DNA from: Sophora flavescens
Lineage: Eukaryota; Streptophyta; Magnoliopsida; Fabales; Fabaceae
Assembly: GCA_030762895.1 (NCBI GenBank)
Contig: CM061066.1
Span: 118,142,715 to 118,206,714, forward strand
Direction: 5' to 3'
Length of the DNA: 64,000 nt
In this document: piece after piece, positions 11,530-23,500 of the stretch
How positions within the stretch are numbered: position 1 is the first letter of the stretch
Layout: the number at the start of each line of letters is the position of its first letter
Notes under the pieces: generated by a model
The model's database searches: none
What the model was told of the DNA's origin: nothing
What the model saw: the letters and a program-made list of their open reading frames with translations, nothing else
Position numbers and translations under genes: made by a program

Positions 11530-14500
11530 AGCGTGCTCTGTAAATGTGTGTGTTAGAGAGAAACAGATAATACTTTGTTCTTATAGCGTGCTCTGTAAAT
11601 GTGTGTGTTAGAGAGAAACAGATAATACTTTGTTGGATTATGTTAAAATTAATCTTGCAGAATATATGAATTACAATTTAATAGCATAGACTTAACTGGA
11701 ATGCATATGTTTAAGTTGGGGTTTGACTCTTTTGAGCGGTTTATGCATGATGAGGTGTGTAACATCCCTGGCTGCTCTATGGATTGACGACTGTCCCCAC
11801 AGACCAACACGGGTCTTTTCAGCATGCTTTGTCCTCACTCACACGCTTCCTGGAAAACTTCCCAGGAGGTCACCCATCCTAGTACTACTCTCGCCAAGCA
11901 CGCTTAATCGTGGAGTTCTTAAGTGATGGGCTTCAAAAAGAAGATGCATCTTGTTGACACGGGTAGTATCAATCAATTCATACAAGCCTTCCTCAATCAG
12001 ATAGTCCCATACCTACACAAGATCGTGGATCCCTCTTATTTGGGTGTGTAATCGGTTCATTCATGTGTCCCTCCGCCTAGAAGCTTGCCAGAGCCGCTCC
12101 TTGTCCGTGCCTTCTTGCACCGGCGACCACTCCCCGCCTCGTCGGCCCCGGTGTCTCATGCCCACCAGCCTCCGCTTGGTTCGTCCCCGAACCACACCGT
12201 CATCGGGAGAGGTGCCGCTCGATACCATTTGTAACATCCTATGTTTTCTCTGGATTGACGATCGACCCCACAGACCAACACGGGTCTTTTCAAAGATGCT
12301 TTGTCCTCACTCACATGCTTCCCGGAAAACTTCTCAGGAGGTCACCCATCCTGCACTGCTCCAAGTTAAGCACGCTTAATCGTGGGAGTTCTTAAGTGAT
12401 GGGCTCCTAAAAGAAGATGCATCTTGTTGGTATAGATAGTACCACAGTTAAGCGTTCTTGGGCGAGAGTAGTACTAGGATGGGTGACCTCCTGGGAGGTT
12501 TTTAAGGAAGCGTGTGAGTGAGGACAAAGCATGCTGAAAAGATCCGTGTTGGTCTGTGGGGACAGTCGTCAATCCATAGAGCAGCCAGGGATGTTACAAA
12601 TGGTATCAAAGAGGCACCTCTCCTAGTACGGTGTGGGTCGGGGACGAACCAAGCGGAAGCTGGTGGGCATGTGACACCCGGGGTTGACGAGGTCGGGGAG
12701 TGGTCGCCGGTGCAAGAAGGCATGGACAAGGAGCGGCTCCTGGCAGGCTTCTAGGCGGAGGGACACATTAATGAACCAATTACATACCGGAATGGGAGGG
12801 ATCATGAGACTGTGTAGGTATGGGACTATACAGTCGAGGATGGCTTATATGAATTGATTGGTACTATCTATACCAACAAGATGCATCTTCTTTTCGGGAG
12901 CCCATCACTTAAGAACTCCACAGTTAAGCGTGCTTAACTTGGAGCAATTCTGGGATGGGTGACCTCCTGGGAAGTTTTCCCGGGAAGCATGTGAGTGAGG
13001 ACAAAGCACGCTGAAAAGACCCGTGTTGGTCTGTGGGGTCAGTCGTCAATCCATAGAGCAGTCAAGGATGTTGCAAGGTGGCCTCCAAAATACATGAAAA
13101 GATCATGAGGGAGCTTGATCACAATAAATGTTGGAAAAAGATACTATGTAACTCCATAATATCTGTTGTACCTGGATGACAAGTTATTCACCCTTCCTCC
13201 AAAACTTTGTATGATGAGACGTCCATGATGTTAAATTATAATAAGTGAGTACTGAGGGTAGAATATATGAAGTCAGAGGCATAACTATCTTACTAGGGAG
13301 TTCACCAACTCCCTGCAATATTGAAAATTCAACTTAGATTCATACTTTTGTAACAGGGAAATTGGTCCCCTTCTGCTCTTCTTAGAATGACCCTTAACAC
13401 TTTTATTTTCATCTTCTTAATCTTCTTGCTCTAGTTTTACCTAGATGGCTCTTTCTATTAGAATTAGGACTTATCAAAGATCCATAAAGATCGGCTAATC
13501 TTTGAGCTTAAGTATAATACTGTTGATTTCTTTCCTTTATCTCTATTTCAGTTTAATTACAACTCCACCTCCTGAAAGAGTTCCTATCAAGACTCAGCTT
13601 TCTTCATTCAGTAAGGACAAAGTAATATCAGCCATCAAGTTTGAGCTGGACCGTGGTGGTCAAGTTTTTTATGTTCTGCCACGAATTAAAGGTGATTCTC
13701 AGCTAATCATTTCTGTACATACATCTATTATCCACGTGTATGCTGATGTGTTATCTAAGTCTGATATAGGACCAGTGTTGTTAATATCGTTTATCGGAAG
13801 GCCAAAAATCCGATATGTAAAAAACCGGATATCGTATCGGACAAATATCGGAAGTCAAATATCGGTTGAAATGAATAAATTATATATAAAAATATATGCT
13901 GTATACAACAACAAAAAAAGAGTTATATAACATTGCAGTATGCATTTCAAGACAGCAATGTGCAGCATCATACGAGTATGATTGGGCAAGAATATGTCTA
14001 GCAACCCAATAAAAGCCATTAATCTGTGAATAAAACTATGTATAGCACGCAAGACAGCATAGAAAACATAGATGTATTGACAGAGACAGCAAGGTAAAAA
14101 CATCCAGCATATAATTGACGCAAGACAGCATAGAAAACATGTGTATTCCCCAAAGACTGAGACAGAGACAGCAAAAAACTATTCCTTCTGCAAACATTCT
14201 GGTGGCCCTACACAACAATCTGAAAATTGTACAGGCCCCTGCACCCTTGTAGCAAACCAGCTCCAAGATCAGATAAAAGAAGTGACATAATTATAATATT
14301 AACTCAAAAGTTTAATACTTCAAAAGTCAAATCAAAACAAAATACTGATAAAGTGATAATATTGAGTCATTGACTAGGGAATACTAAAAAGTAAAAACAA
14401 TAAAAAAGGTTAAACATAAAAGACAAGATCCATTCATTCCTCCACCCCTTGCTTAATATAATCATCATTCTCATTGTCAGAGATAGTGACATAGTACGTG

Positions 14501-17500
14501 TTTGAGTGAGAGATATGGCTTGAAATACCCTTAAGATCAATTACTTATGTAATTAAAGGGGTGGGCTTCTCAAAAAAGGGTGGGTCGGTGGACTCGGTGC
14601 CGACCCTTTGAATTTCCAGAGTTCAAAAAAAGAAAAAAAATGCCAAACTTCCGATATTTGATGACTCGGGCGATATAGAGATATCTGATATATCGGACGA
14701 TATGTATCGGGGTCTTGAAAATCCGATACGAGATATCGGCCGATATGCTGATATTTGACGACACTGTATAGGACCTATTGTTACCTTGTCCAATGTCATT
14801 TACGTCTACTTGGCTGTAAAATATGTGGTTCATGTGTTATGCACTGTTGTTGTTTTAGCTATTTATTTTTTAGTGTTTTTAAGGATATGGTTTTCATTTC
14901 ATCTAGGAAAATTGAAGAATAATTCAAACAGCTCAAACTGGTCAAATGCACCAAAATTTGACAAAAGGCAAAAAAAGAAGACATAAGTTACAAATAGGAA
15001 TTTTTATCAATATAAATATGATTGATTAATGATTATTAAGTTAAAATGCTTCACAGCAAGCTTCATTAGCCACAACCTTCAACAAGAATATTTGCATCAA
15101 AGTTTTAAACTGAAGAGGAGTTGCTGTATGTTCTCGGAGAGTATTTGATAGGTTTAGTGTTAGGAAATAAAGAGAGGGTAAAACGGCTGAAAATATGATA
15201 GAAAACACTAACCAAAGAAACAAATCATGAAATAATACATAAGAAATAAATCCTCAAAAATCTTCTAAGATACTCTAAAGATATTCTAGGATACAATAAA
15301 GATATTATATAAGATAATTTTCTGATATTCTAATAATTCATTTATTTTCTTCCTGTCTAAATGTGTTCTGAAAATGCTATCTGTAACAAGTAACAACTTT
15401 GAAAATTAAGAAGAGTTCTTTTTCAACTTAAAGAAAAGCTTCCTTAATCTGAATAATAGATTTCAGATGCTCGGTATTTCTAAATCCTTCCAGTGAAGGC
15501 TACACTTAACAAATATGGTTTTTGCCTTTTGTTTTCTGTATCACTCAACAGGGAACCCAAAAAAGGTACTGCCGCTACACTCTAGGCAAGCCTGATGGTT
15601 ACAATCCCTGGTCTCGTTATGCTGGTAGGGTGCAGTAACCTTAATTGATATAGATTGGACATCAAGGAAGTCTTCTAACCAGCTGAAGGCAAGTGCCATT
15701 CTCCTGTCTCTAATATTGCCCACCTTTCTTAAAGTTTTTAGGAACACCTTATACCATTCTACACCCATAAAGAGAAATAGACAGTGTTACGCACTCCAAA
15801 TCAAAGAGTTGTAGAATTGATGAAAAGAACAAAGAAATGAGAAGAAAGTTTGTTGAATGAATGAAAGCAGAATAGTAAAAGAAGAAAGGATTCTCCTCCA
15901 AGTATTCCCCCTTTTACCAACTGAGCCTTTGCTTGGTTCCTACAAACTAACTAACCTAACTAACTAACTAACTAACTGCCTCTGTCCTAACAGACTGACA
16001 ACAGGATGCCAGTAATTAGGCCCCAAAAGTTATCACCGGCTCCATTGAATTGAGTTATATTTGTTCAGGGATTAAGCATCATGCTTCAATTCCAAAAGCT
16101 TGTCTCAGCTCTAATCCAAATCTAATATTGTAGAAGATTGTTTCCCCAAAACTTCTTTCTTTAAGATTTTCAATGATCTATGCCACCCAAATTGACCTGG
16201 ACAAAGCTAAGACGGCTCAACTAAGCTTTAAGCCTTCAATGCAGAACCTTTATTCCAATAAATTATTCTTTTAACCCTATTATTCCTTTCTTCTTAGGAT
16301 CGCATATGATCACAAGACATTCCATCTTATTTAGCACCATGAGTTACAGCCTTCTTTGCACATAATAAAGCACCAAGCTTTTATAAATTCATTAACTAAG
16401 TTGAACTCCATGAAGATCAGAATGCATGTGTACCCTGGAAAGCGTACTAGAAATTCACTGAAGGATAGCCTTGTAATGTCCAGTATTAAGTTTACCAAAG
16501 GCAAGTGAATCCCCAATGTGTCCAATAGAAATTTACCTTCCTTAAAACTGATCTCATTTTATACTTAGGGGGCGTTTGGAAGAGCTTATTTAGATTTATC
16601 TTATCATATACGCACTTAAGCATGTGTTTGTACTTTGTAAGAGCTTATGAAAATAACTTATGGCCTTCCAAGAAGCTTCGTTCAGAGAAGCTTATGATAT
16701 AAGCTAAAAGAAGCTTATAGGAAGGTCATGAGCTCTCATGTGATAAGCACTTATTCAATTAGCGGTTGATTAAACTGTTTACCCAAACATTCCCTTATTC
16801 TTAAAATCATCAGAGACATTGCAAGAAACAACTCGCTTCTTTTCTATTAGTCTTAAGCTTGCATATTTTTGTAGAAGCTTCCTGACAATTTTTGGGGTTG
16901 TGATGTTAGTGGCATCAGAAATCAAAGTATTACTAGTTAAGTGGAGGTGCACAGCTATCAGAGTATATCAAAAGAATCTGGTTGATATATGAGTTCCCTT
17001 AAAGTATCTTTCCCAAGAGCCTTGGTTTACCATTAAAGAATTGTGAAAATTTGGGGAAATACTATTAACGCTCATCGAATTCATAGAAGTTTTCAGAACA
17101 GCCAATGGCTAAATATACAGTATCTTCAATTTTATTCTATTAATTTTGATAGAACAACTAGTCTATTTAGCGGCTCTTGTCAGAGTTCTATGCTTATTTA
17201 TGGGATAATCTATGCTGATCATTGCTTCAGAGTTCAGAGTAATGTCAGGCCAGCAAACTTGTGAATTCAGTTCCTGAGCATTCTGCTGATATAAGTAAAT
17301 AATATAAGGAAATTGATCTGAAGTATCTCATTAGTGCGAATAAGTTTTTTGCAGACTTGGGTTAAAGGGTAGTTTATCATTCACATCTCACTGAGTAAAT
17401 TTAATTTCATGAGAATAAAGAAAGATATGCTCCTGTCAAAAGCAGAATTTTACTATAAGATGACCGTCACAGACCTAAAAGGAGATTATACAACATGGTG

Positions 17501-20500
17501 GTGCCGTTTACATATATTTGCTAATGTGCCTTTATTTCAGCGTCAACTCTGCTTTCTCAACTATTTTTGTGTTACAGGACTTGAAGAAGTAATGGAATTC
17601 CTTGAAGAGCCATTCCCAGATGTGGAAATTGCCATTGCCCATGGGAAGGTAGTTACTCCGTTTTTGGGTCTGCTTCTGTATGTCACATGAGCTACTAGGA
17701 CTGACAAGCAGATCTCTAAATAGAATTTTTAAGTTAAACACCAATAAAGTAATGACCAGATTCTCAAAAATGCATCTCCTGTTAAATGGCAGTTTACAAA
17801 TCACTAGTCTTTACAAGTGATATTTCAGTATAAGTCTAGAAATTATAAATAAATTTTCAGGCTTTTATGCCTGAAATCTTCAAAATGGAGATAATAATAC
17901 AATCCTTTTTGCTTAGGCCTGAAGCATGTTAGTTTTGGCTGAACACGTTTACCCGGTAATTGAGACATTGAGTGTATAAGGAGAAATGATTAAGAATGAA
18001 TCGTTATTTTGCATTTTAATATTGAATTTTCATGAAGAGATCTTTGTCTTCCCTGATGTTTTCAGGCATTGTTATAGCCTATAATCTGACATCGTGCTTT
18101 GCATTCTCATATTCACTATGCATTTACATTTCTGTGATGACTGAAGATATTGCTACTACTGTGTCCTTAAATCATTCCAACAAGTAATGGGTTTGTCTGT
18201 TGCACCTGATGAGACAAATTAAAAACAAGCTACCTTCAAACTTGTAGGAATGAATTTTTTCATTCTCTTTGATATTAACATATACCGAGTGTGACCAGTT
18301 TGGTCACTGATAGAAGTTCACTTGCTTCCTCCTTTTATTTAATGCAAGATGATAGTGCTACTGCAAATCCAATGGCGTGGCACACACACTACCACTGCCA
18401 TGATAAATGCCTCCTGGATCTTTTCATGCATCATATACATAGTTCACAAAGTTATTCTTGTTTTGGTAAAATGTGATTAGTTGGATTTACTAGCTCAACA
18501 ATTTGATTGTCTTGTTTCAAAAGTTTATATTATACATTATATACATACTCAGTTGACAAAATAATAGTTTTGATTGTGTACATTTGAACTGTGTTTCTAC
18601 TGTAGCAATACTCAAAACAGTTAGAGGATACCATGGAGAAATTTGCTCTAGGCGAAATAAAAATCCTTATCTGCACAAACATAGTAGAAAGTGGGCTTGA
18701 TATTCAAAATGCAAACACCATCATCATTCAGGATGTTCAACAATTTGGCCTTGCACAGTTGTACCAGGTATTGTTCTTACTAATTTCACCCTATTCTTTT
18801 TTATTTAGATGTTGTCATAACTCCTGTCTTTGTGTTCACCTAAGCATCATCCAAAACTGTTGTTATTATATTTGTAATGTATTGTACTTCCTCAGTTCAT
18901 GTGACTGAGCTGAATCTTTCATGCATATTAAGTAGTGTCGTCATCAAGCAATTTGCTTTTCATCTATGGGTTGGAGGTGGTGCAAAATTATATATGGGAA
19001 CGGGTCACTCTTGATCTGCATTTGCCAGCAATATCCTAGCTGTATATCGTTGGCAATTTGGGCTCATTGGCCCTTGAATTACTGGCAATGAAGCTCACTT
19101 TCTCTGAAAAAAATTGTTGGGCTTGTTATTAATTCCTTAAGAACTGGAATATTCTCAATAATGAGTTTAAATGCATGCCTAATAAGTAAAGAGTAATGGT
19201 TGACATATTACTTGGGTCTTACCGACTTCCCAGTGTTTGCCGCCTAAAGAAAGTCTAGTTGGGAATCCCCAAGACTTATGTATAGGTGCCATATGTGGAA
19301 GAAATTTTGTTATCCTCAGCATAACCAATCTTGAGCTTTCACCTAACAGCTTGAGCGATTGGGAGAGTCCTTCCCTCTCCTATTCTTCTAAAGAAATAGT
19401 ATCTCATACTTGAATATGAAAACTGAATACTTTTTACTTGTATTGATAATGAATAGGAGTACAAGATATATATACACTTGACTCTAGACTTGATTCCTAG
19501 AACAATAAAAGTCTATACTAAGTCCTAGGAGAAATATACAATGAATCATAAGAATACAATGGATGGGACTCCACCGTCCACACCGTCCACATAAATCCAC
19601 CGTCCATATATTAATTATATTCAACACTCTCCCTCAAGCTGGAGCATATATGTCTGATGTAATCAGCTTGTCACATATGTATGTTATTCTAGGACCCCGT
19701 AAAGACTTAATCATCATATCTGCAAGTTGATCTCTAGTACCCACAAAGGAAGTCTTAATGATGCCCGAGAGGATCTTTTCCCGGATGAAGTGACAATCAA
19801 CTTCTATATGCTTGGTTCTTTCATGGAAGATAGGATTTGAAGACAGATACAATGCTGATTGGTTATCACAAGCAAGTTCCATAGGACCTATCTCACAAAA
19901 CTTCAACTCTTGGAGCAAATATTTTAGCCATAGGAGTCATAAGTAGTATTAGTCATAGCACGATACTCTGCTTCTGTGCTTGATCTTGCAACAACATTCT
20001 GCTTCTTACTTTTCCATGAAATCAGATTACCTCCAATAAGCACACAGTAGCCTGAAGTAGAGCTCCTATCACTAGCATCGCCTGCCCAATCTGCATCTGT
20101 ATACCCCATGATATTAGTATGACCCCTGTCCATATAAACAATCCCTTTACCAGGTGATCCCTTGATATATCTTGGGATCCGAACAACAGCATTCCAATGA
20201 CTGTCACATGGTGAGTTGAGAAACTGACTTACAACACTAACCGGAAAAGCAAGGTTTGGTCGAGTCATGGTGAGATAATTTAACTTCCCAACTCATCTTC
20301 TATATCTGCCTGGGTCCCTCATTAGGTAGAAGCTTTACATTTGGGTCCATAGGAGTATCAACAGGTTTACAATCTAGCATCCCTGTTTCTTCAAGAATGT
20401 CAAGGGCATATTTCTTCTGAGAAATGGCAACATCTGTTCTTGATTGGGCTACTTCAATCCCAAGAAAATACCGCAATTGTCCAAGATCTTTGGTTTGAAA

Positions 20501-23500
20501 ATGTTTAAACAAGTGTTGCTTCAATTCCTTAATGCCTTCTTGATCGTCACCTATAATAACAATATCATCCACATACACCACGAGATAAATACGTTTATTC
20601 AAGGATGAGCATTTAAAGAATACAGAATGGTCTGCCTTGCAACGAATCATGCCAAACTGCTGGATGACGTTACTGAACTTCACAAACCTAGCACGCGGAG
20701 ACTGTTTTAAGCCATACAAGGACTTCTGTAACCTGCAAACAAGATCTGACTCCCCCTGAGCAACAAACCCAGGTGGTTGCTCCATATAGATTTCCTCCTC
20801 CCGATCACCATGTAAGAATGCATTTTTAATATCCTGCTGGTATAATGGCCAGTGTCTCATGGCGGCCATCGACAAGAACAAACGAATAGATGCCATCTTA
20901 GCAACGGGAGAAAAAGTATCACCGTAATCCAGACCATAGATATGAGTGTACCTCTTTGCGACCAGTCGGGCTTTCAAGCGATCCACCTGCCCATTAGGAC
21001 CAACTTTAATTGTAAATACCCATCGACAACCAACTACTGATTTCCCAGCAGGAGGGGAAACAAGGGTCCATGTATGATTAGATTCCAAAGCCGTCATCTC
21101 ATCAATCATTGCCTGTCGCCATCCTGGATGAGATAGTGCTTCCTGAACATTCTTGGGAATGGTAACAGATGACAAGGCAGATACAAAGGCATAATGGGAA
21201 GGAGATAGTCGATGGTAACTAAGGAAATTGTAAATGGGATGGGGATTAAGAGTAGAACGATTACCTTTACGAAGGGCAATTGGTAAGTCAGTGAAAATGA
21301 CTGGTTGGATCGAAGTGGGAGAAGCGATTGGAGCGGTAGCTGAATCAGGAGGATCGATACTGGGTGTGATCTCAGGAACTTTAAGAGCCCGACGCTCATA
21401 AAAAATACCATATCGATGAAACGGGTGGTCATCCTGTGGCTGTGCAAGTTGAGGAATGGGCAGTACCTGAGATGGAGAAGAGTCGGAGGTAGCTGATGTG
21501 ACGAAGTAGGGGGTATCTTCAAAAAATGTAACATCTGTAGATACATAAAAGCAATGTGTAGAGATACAATAACATCAATATCCCTTTTGCACTTGAGAAT
21601 ACCCAAGAAAGACACATTTAATAGCCCGTGCAGACAACTTACCACGACCAGGAGAAAGATCATGGACAAAACAGGTAGAACCAAACACACGAAGGGGAAC
21701 AATATAAAGAGAATCGTTAGGAAATAAAATAGAGTGAGGGATTTTATTACCCAAAATAGAGGATGACATTCGATTTACCAAATAACAGGCAGTAAGAACA
21801 GCGTCACCCCAAAACTTCAAGGGTGCATTGGCATTTATTAAAAGAGTCCGAGCTGTATCAACAAGATGACGATGTTTGCGTTCAGCAACACCATTTTGCT
21901 ATGGTGTGTGAGGACAACTGGACTGATGTATGATGCCATGAGAACTCAAAAAGGATTTAAAAGATGCGGAAAATTATTTTTTTGCATTATCACTACGCAA
22001 AATATGAATTGTTTTTCCAAACTGATTCTTTATTTGTGAACAAAAGGTTTGAAAGACATCAAATAACTCAGAACGATTTTTCATTAAAAATAACCAAGTG
22101 CATCTTGAGAAATCATCAATGAAAGTAACATATTACCTATATCCTCGAACAGAAGGAATACGACTTGGACCCCAAATATCAGAGTGGATAATATCAAAAG
22201 GAGACATAGTTCGACTATTGGCACTACTAGGAAAAGATACTCTAACATGTTTTCCAAGTTGACATGACTCACAGTTCAAGGTCTTCAAATGTGAAAGATG
22301 AGGGACCATCTGCTTTAATTTTTCTAGGCTTGGAAGACCCAGACGACGATGTAAGAGATCGACAGACTCTGAAACAGCACATACGGTAGATGAGGAAGAT
22401 CGAAGGTAGTAGAGGCCCTGTGATTCAGATCCAGATCCAATCGTTTGTCCCGTACTCCGGTCCTGTATAACAAAGGAATCATAATTAATGGTTATGGAAC
22501 AATTTAGAGTACGAGTAATTTGGCTAATTGAAATTAAATTAAAGGGACAATCCGGTACAAACAAGACTGAACTTAAAGGTAAGGATGGAAGGGGTGAAGC
22601 TTGACCAATACCAGCCGCTTGTGCTTCTGACCCATCGGCAAGAGTAATACTGTGAGATGTTTTAGGGAATGACAATTTGGAGAAAAGAGAATGATTACCT
22701 GCTAGGTGATCAGAAGCACCAGAGTCTAAAATCCAAGTTCCAACAGATGTAGATTTAGAGAGACAAACTTTAGAGTTACCAGTGTGAGCAATGGTGGCCG
22801 AAGGAAAAGCCTGTTGAGTGGCTTTAAATTGAAGATACTCCTTATACTCACTGACCGAAAGTAGATGACCTTCGTCTGACTTGGTAGTAATGGTGGGGGA
22901 CCCAGAAATCAAACAGGGGCTCAAGCTGTTCTTCTCTGCCACGGAAGAAGGGCAACTGTATACAAACAACCTCAAGATCCAAAGAAGGGGTAGCACAACG
23001 ACAGACCCACAAACCAAACAGGGGCAGAACAGAACCGGGAGGAGACGGCGAACACGGCGGCGAAAAAGACGGCCGGGAAGGTGGCGCGTGGGTCACACGC
23101 GCCGGAGAGTGGAGATTTTGGCGGTGGCACGTGAGGGCGCGTGGAGGTGAATATGGAGGCGGCGCTCGGTGGGTCTTCCGTTCGGTGACTTCTGAGGTGG
23201 TTGCCGGTGTTACTCTGGTCACCGAACAACTAAAAAAAACGATGGGTCAACACTGTAGCTGAACCCCAAACAACACGATGGGTCAGCACTGTAGCTGAAC
23301 CCCAAACAACACTAATCAGGAACGAAGAGAGCTCTGGTACCAACTTGAATATGAAAACTGAATACTTTTTACTTGTATTGATAATGAATAGGAGTGCAAG
23401 ATATATATACACTTGACTCTAGACTCGATTCCTAGAACAATAAAAGTCTATACTAAGTCCTAGGAGAAATATACAATGAATCATAAGAATACAATGGATG

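Larger units (their letters stand above)
11758..13075. mobile_element. Head-to-head Cassandra TRIM composite with 5S-rRNA-derived LTRs
   Basis: Cassandra elements are short non-autonomous retrotransposons whose LTRs contain a 5S rRNA-like Pol III promoter. Here a minus-strand copy (LTR 11758-12019, internal 12020-12229, LTR 12230-12441) is fused to a plus-strand copy (truncated LTR 12442-12598, internal 12599-12810, LTR 12811-13075). All LTRs carry the 5S A-box and C-box words (GTTAAGCGTGCTT, GGATGGGTGACC). Primer sites TGGTATCAAAGAGG (12601) and its inverse (about 12221-12228) are present. A single AGGTG duplication (11753-11757, 13076-13080) flanks the whole unit, so it behaves as one insertion in TRCF intron 5. 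No protein is encoded. Confidence 0.85.

Noticed and set aside
12518..12754. Small plus-strand protein in the Cassandra region
   Set aside because: Cassandra elements are non-coding; the reading crosses an LTR-primer site boundary.
11861..13075. 5S rRNA genes
   Set aside because: The 5S-like words are truncated and diverged, arranged within LTR-primer site-LTR units; this is Cassandra, not a functional 5S array.
22848..23229. Proline-rich host gene on the minus strand inside copia C
   Set aside because: Two overlapping frames are equally open because of GC-rich composition, there is no recognisable domain, and it lies between the primer site and protease of the element.
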